64,000 nucleotides of DNA from Cryptomeria japonica (lineage: Eukaryota > Streptophyta > Pinopsida > Cupressales > Cupressaceae): positions 311,370,664 through 311,434,663 of the forward strand of contig NC_081414.1 of the NCBI RefSeq assembly GCF_030272615.1, written 5' to 3'. The notes beneath the pieces were generated by a model. The model worked only from the letters and a program-made list of their open reading frames with translations, was not told where the DNA came from and made no database searches. Made by a program: the position numbers and the translations under genes. Positions 44,205-55,640 of the stretch are shown piece after piece. Each line of letters opens with the position of its first letter. Position 1 is the first letter of the stretch.

Positions 44205-47200
44205 TTAAACCAAAGCGGTCTACCTCTGCTTGAGAAATCCAAGATGAATCTTCAACTGGTCTGTCCGTCCACTTTACTAGATACTCCTTATACTGACTGC
44301 TTTGGGTACTACACCCAATCCTATTGTCCAAAATGTCTTCAATCTAATCCAGTTCCTTTTAGGGCAACTATTTCTCCAAGTCTGCAATACTGTCCTCATT
44401 GAATTCTGGTTCATGATACTGATGTAGATCTGCAATGTTAAATACAAGTGAAATACTTAGACTATCTAGTAACTCCACTTCATATACATTTCCAAAACTG
44501 AACTTCCTTAGAATATTGTAAGGTCCAAACTTCCTTATTTGCAACTTGTTATAAGTTATAACCGGGAATCTTTCCTTTCTTAGATACACCATCACTTCAT
44601 CTCCAACTTCAAATTCCTTATTTCTTCTCTTCTCATCTTCTTTCTCCTTATACTTTTTGTTCATGTCCTCCAAATGCTGCTTAACTTGAATATGTAAGTC
44701 CTTTATGTGATCTGCAAATTCTTCTGCATTTGAACTTCTCTGATCTTCACTGCTAATATCTCTTAATTTTGATATACCTCTAGCATGTGCTCCAATAACA
44801 ATCTCAAACGGTGTCCTTTCGGTACTCCTGTTTACTGAATTATTGTAGGCAAACTCTCCTTGTTCAAAAATCAAATCCCAACTTCCAGTTTTGTCTCCAA
44901 CTAAGCATCTTAACAAATTTTCCAAGCTCCAGTTAACTACTTCTGTTTGTCCATCAATTTGTGGGTGAAAAGTAGAACTGAATTTCAAATCTATCTTCAT
45001 CTTCTTCCAAAGTGTTCTAAAAAAAAAAACCAAAAAACTTAGTATCTCTGTCTGAAAATATGCTCTTAGGTAATCCACACAATCTCACCACTTCCTTGAA
45101 AAATAGGTCAACTATATGCACTGTATCCTATGTCTTCTTACAAGGTATGAAATGAGCCATCTTCAAGATAATATCCACTAACACAAATATAGAATCATTC
45201 CCTTTCTGTGTTTTAGGAAATCCAAGTATGAAATCCATGCTTATATCCTCCTAAGGTCTCTCCAGTAACATAAAAGGTTTATACAATCCAACATTTTGAC
45301 TACTACCTTTTGCAACTTAACAAACTCTACAACTTTGCACATGTTTCCTAACATCCTTATGAATCTAGGGCCAAAAGTAATTCTCACTCACCACTACTAC
45401 TATTTTGTCAACACCAAAGTGTCCGATTAATCCTCCACTATGTTTCTCCTTTATCAGATTCTACCTCATAGAACTCTTAGGTATGCACAACTGAACTCCT
45501 CTGAATAACATCCCATCCTAAACAAAGTAATCCAACCACTTGCTTCTGTCTACCGTAACCGGTTTTCTACATGCTCTCCAAGGTTCTGCGAAAATCGGGT
45601 CATCATCATACAAGGTCTTAAACTTCTCAAATCCTAATACTATCACTCTCATCTCTGTTAGTAAATTCCTTCTTCTACTCAATGCATCAACAAATTTGTT
45701 AGATTTCCCACTTCTATGCTTCAACACAAAGGTGTAACTCTGCAAAAATTCTACCCATCTCATATGTCTCCGATTCAACTTACTTTGACTGTTCAAATAA
45801 TGCAAAGCTTGATGATCAGTATACAACACAAACTCCTTAGGGAATAATTAATGTCTCCACTTCTTCAAGGCTTGAACTATGGCATAAAATTCTTGATCAC
45901 ACATCAAATATCTCCTTTTGGCATCATTCAACTTCTCACTAAAATAAGATACTTCTCTCCCTTCCTAACTCAATACGGTTCCAATTACTGTTCCACTTGC
46001 ATCACAATCCACTTGAAATAATTTGTTGAAATCTAGTAAAGCTAACACATGATGCACATCCACTTTCTACTTCAACAGTTCAAAACTTTTGTTTGCTCCA
46101 GTGGTCCACTTGAATTCCTTCCTATCTCCTCTCATTGTCTTAGTCATAGGGTTACAAACTGAATTGAAATTTCTGTTGAACTTTTGGTAGAATCTAGCCA
46201 ATCCATGAAATGATCTTACCCCTCCGATGCTCTCTGGTGTAGGCTATTCAATAATTGCTTTTACTTTCTCAGGGTCCATCTTCAAACCATTCTTAGGTAT
46301 CACAAATCCCAAATAGACTAACTCTTCCTTCATGAAAGTACACTTCTTAAGATTTATCAACAACTTTTCTTCTCTCAACCTTTGCAAAACTTGTCTTAAA
46401 TGCAACAAATGCTCCTCTTCTGTCTTATTGAAAATCAGAATGTCATCCAAATATACAATACTCGGTGCATTAGTTAACCCAAAATGCATCACTAACCATT
46501 CATACATTCCTTCATTTGTCTTGAACGTTGTCTTCCACTCATCTCCTTCTTTGATCCTGATTTTATGATATCCACTCTTCAAGTCTATCTTTGTAAAGTA
46601 TTTGGATCCACTCAAACAATCTATTATGTCATCCATCCTAGGCAAAGGAAACTAGTATTTAACTGTGATCTTGTTTATTGCTTTGGAATCAATACACATC
46701 CTCCATCCTCCATCCTCCATTCTTCTTAGGTGCAGATACTAATGGTATTGCACAAGGACTCAAACTTTCTCTGATCAAACCTTTTTTCAATAATTCTTGC
46801 ACTTGTCTATTCAACTCGCCATTCTTTGCCAGTGTCATCCGGTGTGCAGATTTGTTAGGCAAACTAGCTCTGGGAACCAGGTCCATGCAATGACTGATAC
46901 TTCTCATAGGTGGTAATCCATCAGGAACATTATCTAAAATGATCTCTTCATACTCTATCAACAACTCTTTTATCTCTTCCAGTTGTTCTTCTTCATGCTC
47001 CAGATTCTTAGTCTTCTTAGGAACTAAGGAAAAACACACATTCTCATGTCTCATTCCATCCAAGGATTTCCTTCCATCCACCAAATAGATTCGAAAATTC
47101 GTACAAACTTCACTCTTCAAAGGCTCCTCCAAGGGAAACAAGGTTTCCTTCATCCCATTTTCCACAATAGTGTATACATTCTTTCTCCCATCATGTATTT

Positions 47201-47562
47201 CATGTCAATTAAATTGCCAAGGTCTAACCAACAAAAAAGTGACAAATATTCATAGGCATAATATCACACAAGACTTCATCATGATAATTCTAAATTTTCA
47301 ATTTCATCAAACATTGCTCACTTACTAACAACTTATGATCATCTCGAATCCATGCTATTTGATAAGGCTTAGGGTGTTTCAACCTTTCCAAATTTAACTT
47401 ATTCACCATCCATCGTGAAACAAGATTATCCGAACTACCACTATCAATAACAACTTTACAACACTTACCAGATACCTTACATCTTGTCTTGAAAAAATTC
47501 TTCCTCTGCAAGGGCTCTTCATCTCCTTCGGTATGACACGAAGCTCTCCTCATCATCAACAA
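44205..47562 (-). pseudogene. Chromovirus pol: protease, RT, RNase H, integrase, chromodomain
   Basis: Protease (47,562-47,290): VVIDSGSSDNLVS with the catalytic D-S-G intact. The RT lead-in (47,165-46,689) includes LLKKGLIRESLSPCAIPLVSAPKK; RT (46,645-46,244) has [16 protein letters not shown] and [10 protein letters not shown], but FGLTNAPS joins directly to IVYLDD, so about 20 residues of the palm are missing. RNase H remnant (45,829-45,518): YTDHQALHYLNSQ. Integrase (45,078-44,368): FSSTFHPQIDGQTEVVNWSLE and a GPYNILRKF motif. Chromodomain (about 44,345-44,215): YKEYLVKWTDRPVEDSSWISQAEV. It has frameshifts and stops between blocks and is non-functional. The chromodomain steers integration to marked chromatin in this group. 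Confidence 0.9.
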
Positions 47563-47639
47563 TTATCCATCTTTCGGTTTATTAGCTGATCTAGTGGGGT
47601 TTTCTTCCACCACTATTGTTCTTACGTTATTCTCTGTCT

Positions 47640-47762
47640 TCTTACACTCAAAATCATGATGTCATTCTCCACATTTATAGAAATTTATTCTAAAGACTCT
47701 CTTGTTTTGTCTTCTGTCATCTTTTCCAAAATTCTCATTCCGGTAAGTATTCGGTTCCACCC
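47640..47762 (-). pseudogene. Chromovirus gag C-terminal remnant with zinc knuckle
   Basis: Minus-strand sequence reads GVEPNTYRNENFGKDDRRQNKR and then FYKCGE*HHDFECKK, a knuckle lacking its first cysteine and with a stop in place of W or R. It abuts the truncated 5' LTR at about 47,762, marking the deletion point. Confidence 0.75.
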
Positions 47763-48024
47763 CCTGGTAGATTAAAAATGCAAATAGGTTCAGGCAACCG
47801 GTACCAAAAAATGTCTCAGAAACCAGTAGCAATAACTTGCTGGAAAATGATCCAAATGCTTCATGGTTTGGGAATAAGGTAGATGATAAAGTCCTCATGA
47901 TCCAGTGAGCCAATACTAGAAAATGCAGAATGAAATTCTAAATCTGCAAAACGGAAAGCAAAACAAAAACAAAATATTTTTGGTTGATGCAAGATTGCCA
48001 GGAACCGGGGATGCTCTTGCATCA
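47763..48024 (-). repeat. Chromovirus 5' LTR remnant
   Basis: Minus strand starts TGATGCAAGAGCATCCCCGG at 48,024. It aligns with the first part of the 3' LTR down to TGGTAGAT and then stops; about 510 bases of LTR are absent. Confidence 0.85.
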
Positions 48025-48029
48025 TATAT
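48025..48029. repeat. Chromovirus target-site duplication TATAT, right copy
   Basis: Directly follows the CA end of the 5' LTR and matches 43,352-43,356. Confidence 0.75.
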
Positions 48030-49190
48030 GCACATGGATTGATTACATGCAAACTAATGTAACAATATGTAGTATGAATGTAAATATGAATTTTATGTAT
48101 ATGATATGCATGATGCAAACTAACATGTGATTATGCAAATAAACACTACATGAAATGCAAATGTTTTCGGTGTGTCATTATACTTAGTCATGTGATTCTA
48201 GACTATAGGGACTCATGGAAGGATGATGGAGGGAAAAGCAGAAAAAGGGGGATGGGCAATAGAAGATATAGATGTGAATGAGCTTCTTGTGCTATTGTCA
48301 TCATTGAGCTTATTATGGGAAATGTATTCTGGCCATCCAGATATAGGTTTAACCTAGATAGTCATCATATCATTTTCATGGAAATCAAATAGTCACAAAC
48401 AACAAATGCCTCAGTTCACACTAGACTCACAATATCCTCATATCCTTGGACGAGCCATAGTATTACTAAGAGACAATCCATAAACAACAAATAGGTGATC
48501 ATACCCCATGCTCACCTTTGTAGTCAAAGACATCATGGAGATAAAATCTCTAGTTAGAGACTTCCTGGAAAAGATAAAAGACATGTTACCACAAAAGATA
48601 AAATCAAAAGAAAATTAAAGGCTTGACACCAACATAAAATGAAATCCTCAAGATATAAGTGAATCTTTCCACATATGTTAACATGTTTGATCTGGTCACA
48701 ATATTGTCATGTGTATAAAAGACAGATAATGTTGAAAAAACCTGTTGTAGTCAAAGTCTGCAAAAAGATTGATTTGTTGAAATCTCACTACTGCTTGTGT
48801 CTCATCTAAATTTGACTTATTGTAGGAAACCGTTACATTATTGTGGAGAATAGTGACAAATTTATTGTGGATTGGCGATGCAAGTGATCTTTTATTGCGG
48901 ATTGTGTGGGAAAAGAAGGAAGGAATGAAAAGATGATCCTTCTCGAAATATGCGATGCCAACCATTCACTTCCATAACGAGGTTTAGGATCTTCCCCCAG
49001 ATATAGATAGGAATTGATTTATTATGGGTGAAATAAAAGGGTGGAAACATGTTTATTATAGATGAGGTAGATCAATAACAAGCCATGATGAGGATGGACA
49101 ATTTTATTATGGAATGATTGGTTGTGATTGTGTGCAAAAGTGAAAAGGGCAAAACTAAATCTTGAATGAGGGAGGAGAAAAAGTGTCTAC
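48030..49190. other. Tat copy A spacer, right part
   Basis: Non-coding sequence between the chromovirus and the conserved post-pol block. Open frames here are short and show no known motif. Confidence 0.5.
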
Positions 49191-49194
49191 ACAT

Positions 49195-49275
49195 GTCGTC
49201 GATAACCCGATTTTCACCATGGTACTTACCCAAGGTGCCATCAAAGCGGTTTTCATTGTTGGGTGAATTTATTTC
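49195..49275 (-). other. Conserved non-coding block downstream of Tat pol (copy A)
   Basis: CGATTTTCACCATGGTACTTACCC ... AAGCGGTTTTCATTG (about 49,207-49,258) aligns with 57,750-57,812 of copy B (GGTTTTCACCAAGGTACTTTCCC ... AAGTGGTTTTCACTG). It sits just past the integrase stop in both copies although the surrounding spacer has diverged. It may be a regulatory or packaging element. Confidence 0.6.
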
Positions 49276-49439
49276 TCTTTACTTTTTTTGATTTTTCAAT
49301 TTTTATTGTCATAAGGCGTCTGCTTGCTAGGTTTTCATCAAAGTGACATTTTTTTTTTTGCGTATTTTTTATTCTGGGATACTCTAAAAAGTTGTGTATA
49401 AAACACGCGAACATGCATGTTGTTGGTAGGGTCATCCAA

Positions 49440-50222
49440 TGGTTCTCCCTCTGGCATTGATGACTAATATGCACTTGATCCATAAACTATTGTGATGACA
49501 TAAGGCCCAAGCCAATTTGGTTCAAACTTGCTTCTTTTCTCTCTATCATCAAGTTTTAGGGTTTTCTCTTAGGATCAAGTCACCCAAATCAAATGTGTGA
49601 GGTTTCATTGTATGGTTGTAACTATGACTCATATTTGTTGATATGCTTTGAGATGATCAGATGCAGTTTGCCGAAGCTCATCTAACAATTCCAAATCTCA
49701 TAAGCGAGAGACCCTATAGTCTTTGTCATTGATAAGATAGCACAAAGAGATCCGTAAACATGGTAACTCAACCTCAATGGGATAGATAGCTTCAACACCA
49801 TAGACAAGTGAGTAAGGAGTAGCTCCAATTGGTGTGTAGACACTTATGCGATAGGCCCATAGTGTAGGTTTGAGTTGGATGTACCAACTATGACCAATGT
49901 CATCAACTGTCTTTTTAGGAATTCTGAGAATGGTTTTGTTAGACACCTCAACCTAACTATTACCTTAAGGGTAATATGGAGTAGAAAACAAATGATGGAC
50001 ATGGAAATAGTCACAAAGTTTGTGAACATCCCGATTCTTGAAAGGACACCCATTATCTGTGATGATGGAAAGGGGAACACCGTAGCAACAAATAATGTAG
50101 TTGAAGATAAAAGTTGCGATCTAATTTTTGATGACTTGGGTGAGAAGAACAACTTCAATCCACTTTATGAAATACTTCGTGGTTGTGATAATTGTGGCCA
50201 TTGGAAGATGGAGGGTGAACCT
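49440..50222 (-). pseudogene. Tat copy A integrase, C-terminal part
   Basis: Minus strand, shifting frames: core remnants near 50,070-49,950, then KPTLWAYRISVYTPIGATPYSLVYGVEAIYPIEVELP in 49,946-49,698, and the C-terminal motif KFEPNWLGPYVIT near 49,535-49,495. These match copy B integrase. The sequence stops matching at 50,222, where about 23 bases appear inverted relative to copy B. Confidence 0.85.
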
Positions 50223-51135
50223 TGACCATCATTGGGAAAAAGATGCCTTAACCTTGCATTTACATGAGGTTATTATTTATAGTAAGTTTTCATTTAAGCA
50301 CAAAATATTGCAAAATTCTCCCAAAAGCTTCAAGTTGGTTAGATAAGCATGCCAATAAAGTTTCGTCACAAGATCATAGCTAGTTTTGAAGATATTAAAG
50401 TTTCCATTTTGAAGGGGTGCAATTAAAGGTTTAGACTTAAATTTAGGGACTTTAGACCCTTAAAAATGCCTTGAAAAGTGGGTATAAATGGCATAGTGGT
50501 TTATGAGGCAATAAAGCACTTCACAAGCTTTTCAACGCTTCAAATGGTTTGTCAATCGGACACACGGTTCACAAGTTATGGCCTCCAAAAGTTTGTACTC
50601 CTGAAATAGGAAATATAATTTGTATCAGACACATAAATGAGCTACAAAAGGGAGGGACACATGTTGATGTGTGTTTTAACACATCATAGGACATCTATAT
50701 TGGAGATAAGGTTAGTTATACTTTATTGGGTGGTTTTAGCCCATGGTTTTGTAATACCATTTGACGGTTTCTTGCATTTTATCTCCTATATATGAGGTGT
50801 GTGAGATAGAGGTTGTGTGTAAGAGTCTTATGGCTATTGAGTTACCTCTGAATTTATGATTAGTGTTAATCCTACGAATATCTTGCTCTGCATGTATATT
50901 GTAATCTATTTTTGATTGCTGAACAATATATTGGGCGACTTTTAGAGTGTGGGGTTTTTGTTTTGAAAGGGTTTTCCCCACGTAAATCACTGTGTTATGG
51001 TTTGAATATTATTATGCCTGTTTCTATTTTTCTATAACTGTTGTGATGATCTATAAAAGTTTTTTCATTATATTCCTCTCAAGGTTAATGTAGGAAGTTA
51101 TTCCAGTTGGAAGATGAATTACTCTAAGAGGGGGG
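50223..51135. other. LTR-like non-coding segment
   Basis: No coding motif. Features suggest LTR sequence: TCCTATATATGAGG near 50,780 on the plus strand, and GGGTTTTCCCCACGTAAATCACTGTGTTATGG near 50,967-50,998, a motif type also seen on the opposite strand at 14,815-14,870. It ends near a run of G at 51,130. It may be a separate solo LTR or the distal part of the Tat copy B 3' LTR; I could not fix the ends. Confidence 0.4.
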
Positions 51136-52732
51136 GGGGGGTGAATTAGAGTAAAGTGCAATTTTAAATTTCTAACTGGATATGACATGTAAATGTTGAC
51201 CTTGAGGCAACTTAGTGAAATGTTTGGTTGCAATGAGAATCTTTAGCAACATTGAACCTTAAAATAAAATAATAGATTGAACCATGTTAAAGCATGATAT
51301 TAATTGATCATATTGGACTAATTGAACAATTCCTTTTAATGCTTTGTTTTCACAAGGCTTCATGCAAACACTTGAGTATTTAATAACAACAATTTATAAC
51401 ACAATGTAATGAATAAAGAAAGTGAACCAAGGGAAAATCAAAGTGAGCACTAATGGTTAGTTTAATCCATAAAACATTCAAATACATAAAAAACAAGATT
51501 AAATACCATTATACCTTCACAAATCTTCACTTGTTCCTCGGATTGAGCCTTTGATGAAGTGGAATGCGCTCAAATGCTCCACTTGATTGGATTGGCTCCA
51601 AGATGGGATGTGGATTACTCTCCAAGATGTACAACAAAGATAAAGGAGATGGAGTGTTGAATGCTTGAGTGATGGATATGGATTATAAGTGGGTATTTGG
51701 CTATAGTGAGGATGCTTTTTGATGGATTTATAGAGCTATGTGGATAACATGAAATTACTTGACTTGGAGATGGAAAATGAAGGGGAGGAGACCCCAATTT
51801 ATAGATTTGAGGGAGGATAAATGGACGGTTGAGATTGAAGATGAATCAAGGGTGGAGATTGAAGGAAAGGGGAGCACATGGATTAAGAGGACACGAGGTG
51901 ACAAGTGTGGAGACCAAGGGATTTTACATAAAGGCATTTCTTGTCTCCACACTCCACAATGTACATGGGGAAGATATCCCCAAGTACATAGGGAAGAGAT
52001 CCCCAAGTACATAGGGAAGACAAAAAGGAATTAAAAATTCCTTGGGGGATGAATAGGGAATTAAAAATTCCTAAAAAATTGGATGCATGGGGGGATGAGA
52101 CAAGAAAAGGAATTTAAAATTCTTTGGGAAGGTGAAAGACATGGGAGAATATTACATTTTGAAATCCTTGAAATGACCCAATTGGGTGCATTTAAAGTGG
52201 AAGGCGAGGAGGGGACAAGTGGATTTAGCCATTTATGGTTATGAGTTGACTTGGTGGCTGATCATGGGGATTAGCCACTAGCAAATGATTAAGAAGGAGG
52301 ATTAGGTGAGATAATGAGGGATAAGAAGACAAGTGGGATTTGTAGGACTTGACAAGAGGAGAGAGAATGAGTGGGGGAATTTAAAATTGGAGAATAATGT
52401 TAAGCATGATTATGAGAGATTCTAGAAGAATTAATTAGGCTAATGAGAGTTTAGAAAAGTGATTTGTAGGAATCACTTGATTTAGTTAAATAATTTAGAT
52501 TAATTAACTAAAGGGATTTTAGAAGAAATAAATAATTAGATAAGTTTTAGAAGAATACGGAATAACTGATTTATTAAATAAATCAATTATCTGGACTATA
52601 GTGACAAGATTAAATCAAATTAAATTAAATTAATGCTGAGAAGAATACAAACTAACATAATTAAATAAATTAATTATGTAGAAAAGATAAAATTAATTAA
52701 ATATTTAATTTAATTAGTTCTGGACATCTACA
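51136..52732 (-). repeat. Tat copy B 3' LTR (left limit uncertain)
   Basis: On the minus strand it starts TGTAGATGTCCAGAAC at 52,732, directly after a polypurine tract. TATA-like CTATAAATTGGGG and CTATAAATCC lie near 51,800 and 51,730 on the minus strand. The first 350 bases are AT-rich with TTAATTAAATATTTAA tracts. The far end may be near the poly-G at 51,130 or as far as 50,223. Confidence 0.65.
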
Positions 52733-52750
52733 TTCTACCCCTCTTTTACC
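52733..52750 (-). promoter_or_regulatory. Tat copy B polypurine tract
   Basis: Minus strand reads GGTAAAAGAGGGGTAGAA immediately before TGTAGATG. This fixes the start of the 3' LTR. Confidence 0.8.
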
Positions 52751-53689
52751 TAGTGGTAAAATTGGCGGTGGGTAAAAGATAGAAGAGAATGCCTCAGCGT
52801 AAAAACGTGGGTGGTATATGCCCCCTTGAGAATTTAACCGGGATTTTTTTTGAAATTTTTTGGGAAAATTCTTGAAAATAAGAAAGAATGACAGATGAGA
52901 GAAGAAAAATGAAAAGGATGAGGAAGTGAAGGAAGCGGTAGAAAGATGGGAAAAGGTGAGAAAGGTGACCATAGGGGGCCCCATATGAGGTCCACGGGGC
53001 CCAAGGAAGGGTCATTTCCACATACACCTATTAGAGAATAGAGAGCATAAAGCCCTTGGAGAAAGAGATGGCATGCGTTCCCGTTCATGAGCACCACGCG
53101 GAGAGGGTCTGACGATATGAAAGAACAATTCACTATGGTCCATCAATATGTACTCTAGACCCACTCAGTGTTTTGGTAGATTAGGGAAAATTCTAGGGCA
53201 AGAAATAGGGTTTTGAAGGGTAGCACGGTGGAGGAGTTGATCGCCATTTTGGTGCCACTGCCCTAGGTTAGCATATGAGCACATAGGGTAGGGGTAAAGA
53301 AAGGGATTAGGGTAGGCGCACATGGTTTGCGTGTGCACTGACATTGGAAGGTGCGAGGGGGGGGGGTCAATGGGGCAGAGGTATGTAGATCAGGGCCTCC
53401 ATCTGTGGTGTAGTGCGTGCACTATGATTTTAGTGCATGCACATGACTGATTCAGCGCGTGTGCCGGGTAGGTAGGAATGAAATAATGAAAAGTGGAATA
53501 GGGATTATAGAGGCTCAACGAGGCACATGGATGCCCTAGGGGTAGATTATAGGGTAGAATTGGCTAGAATAAAAGAGGATTAGGCTAATGAAGTGGCTTA
53601 ACTAAGTGCAAGAGGATCTAGGACCACTCCCATCATGTGAGCTCTAGACGACCACCATGAGACCATACAGGTAGTTGCGAGTAGATGAG
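52751..53689. other. Spacer between polypurine tract and PMD gene, copy B
   Basis: Non-coding as far as I can see. It includes a G-run near 53,353 and four related short motifs (TTGCGTGTGCAC, TAGTGCGTGCAC, TAGTGCATGCAC, CAGCGCGTGTGC) between about 53,325 and 53,465. Confidence 0.5.
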
Positions 53690-55640
53690 CGGGAGATATT
53701 GAGCACAGTTGGCTTGGGTTTTGTTGGTTAATGGTCGAGGGTTAGGATACATTCGGCTATGATAACTATATTAGTGGAGCGATGGGATAGAAGGACTTGT
53801 ACCTTTCACTTGCCCATAGGAGAGGCTACCATCACACTATTAGATGTCTAGAGGATCTTGAAGATCCCCATTTACGACGTTATTCATGAGTACCGACTAG
53901 ATGCGACATGATACTACCTTCATCAAGTATGTGAGTATGATAGATTATCGATGGATGGGAAACGATGACATCTTGGGCAGGCGATGCGGATCAGGCACAT
54001 TCCATGCTTAGTGTTCATGATTTGTGGATTGATCAGTGAATGAGTGATGCCTGATCTTGGCGGACATGGTTTCCCAATAGGGTGGAGCAGGTGTGTGTAT
54101 TACATGGTGCTTGATTGGATGGAGTATGCATTGGGAGTGACTATTTTGGGGCAGTTGTACCACGACATGCATTTAGTTTTATATCAAGAGTATCAAAGTC
54201 TTTCTGCAGGAGTGACTCTTTTGCATATATGGGCATGGGAGAATATTGCAATGACACGAATAGTGGGGGTTTAGGATAGAAGATGATGATTCCCATACTG
54301 ATATCGGGGACTGCTCCACTATACCAGGCTTGGGGAAATATGGTTTTGGAGGAGAGTCTTCGATGAGCTTTTGTTCTTCACTTGGAGGCCCTTTTTAGGT
54401 TGCAAGAGATGGAGAGGGGACTGGAAGCTATATTGGGCGCAGTCCAATATGTGGTTATTCGGTCGTTCAATACATGTCATTGAGCACTATGTGCAACATC
54501 GGGTGACTCGATAGTTTGGGGATATCTAAGATATAGTGGAGGTACAGTGGTTATATCTGAGGATCACTCGTGAGACCGGGACATGGGGGCAGGCTATTAG
54601 CTCTTTGGAGGTTTGAGTGAGTTGGGAGGGTGCAACCAGTAGGGTATGGGATGAGCGGGGGGAGGCAGGAGATGACACAGGTATGACCAACGCATATAGG
54701 GGCTGGTGGGAGGCTCACTTACCAGTCTAACTCACTATTCCCAGAGTTTTAGAGGAGGATGAGCTACAACCATCTATGGATGAGGTCATAGGGGGGAGGA
54801 TGGGGGTCTTGGAGATAGGGCTATAGTGGTAGGGGGAGGGGATGGAGGACAATCTTAGAGGAGAGGAGGGGGTTAGCAGAGGAGGAAAGGGAGACAACAG
54901 GCACAGGTCCAACCACTGACGACACAGGTTGGGCCGATGAGGGGAGAGGGAGAGGAAGGGGATGGTGGAAAGTCAGTGGACATCCCATAAATATAGGTGC
55001 AAGGTGAGGGAGTACTAGTATAGGTATACGTACTGGGTGCAATAGAGGAGAGGGTGGAGAGGGATGAGTATGAAAGAGTGGTACAGGAGAGGGATGGTGC
55101 TTGGGCTAGGGCTAGGAGCCTGGAGGATGAGTTACAAGGACTGGATGCTGCCAGGGAGAGGTACAAGAGGGCAGAGGAGGATATATAGGTGGAGAGGGCG
55201 AGGATAGACAACCTATAGTTAGAGGTTACATGGCTGAGACCAGAGGCAGATGACTTGGTGGAGAGCTGGGAGGCATCTCGAGTAGAGGTGGCGGCCTTGA
55301 GGGAGGAGAGGGATGATACAAATCGACTGCTATAGGAGGCCAGGAATGGGGGAGCCGTCAGGAAGCTAAGGACAGAGCTAGAGAGAGTGGATGGGGAGAT
55401 GGATGCACTTTGGGTGTGACTTAGTAGAGAAAAGGTAGATCCAGGGAGATTGCAGGTAGAGTGGGATGCAACCCATCAACTTTTGGAGCATGCCAGTTTT
55501 GCATAGGTGTATGCAGACCTCACTAGCCAACAACGACGAGTAGAGAGTTTGGGTCAGGAGGCAACATATTATAGGGGTCTGTATCATGGGGCAGTGCCAA
55601 CAGATTAGAGAGCCACATCTTACACTTAGAGGGGGTGATC
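53690..55640 (+). pseudogene. Plant mobile domain (PMD) gene, antisense in Tat copy B
   Basis: The N-terminal PMD hallmark VERWDRRTCTFHLPIGEATITLL is at about 53,777-53,847 (two overlapping parts: VERWDRRTCTFHLP and IGEATITLLDV), then RILKIPIYDVIHEYRLDAT. The middle, in 54,044-54,274, includes LGQLYHDMHLVLYQ and GVTLLHIWAWENIAMTR; WRPFLGCKRW and HRVTR*FGDI follow. It matches copy A in order and residues. From about 54,740 a G/A-rich stretch leads into a long Glu/Arg-rich helical tail to about 55,640 (for example RSLEDELQGLDAARERYKRAEED). Stops, mostly TAG or TGA, interrupt it throughout. It is antisense to pol, between pol and the 3' LTR. Confidence 0.85.

Larger units (their letters stand above)
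43357..48024 (-). mobile_element. Ty3-gypsy chromovirus with 5' LTR/gag deletion
   Basis: Minus-strand element bounded by TG...CA ends and TATAT duplications. The 3' LTR (43,357-44,150) is complete. The 5' LTR survives only as 47,763-48,024 and passes directly into a gag zinc knuckle, so the rest of the LTR, the primer site and most of gag are deleted. The pol order is protease, RT, RNase H, integrase and a C-terminal chromodomain, which marks a chromovirus. Confidence 0.88.
41189..50222 (-). mobile_element. Tat-like Ty3-gypsy copy A, truncated, with nested chromovirus
   Basis: The minus-strand integrase end (49,440-50,222) is followed on that strand by a conserved non-coding block (49,195-49,270), a long spacer interrupted by the chromovirus (43,357-48,024), and an antisense plant mobile domain gene (41,189-42,830). 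The order is the same as in copy B at 53.7-64 kb. Protease, RT, gag and both LTRs are missing or cannot be recognised; the left side is cut by repeat R1 and the right side ends abruptly at 50,222. Confidence 0.7.

Noticed and set aside
51126-51142. Long G run as a functional quadruplex
   Set aside because: A single run of G without spaced partners; comparable runs near 8,561 and 53,354 suggest simple homopolymer expansion or assembly uncertainty.
54727-55211. Minus-strand Ser/Pro/Leu-rich frames
   Set aside because: Shadows of the G/A-rich linker and helical tail of the copy B PMD gene.
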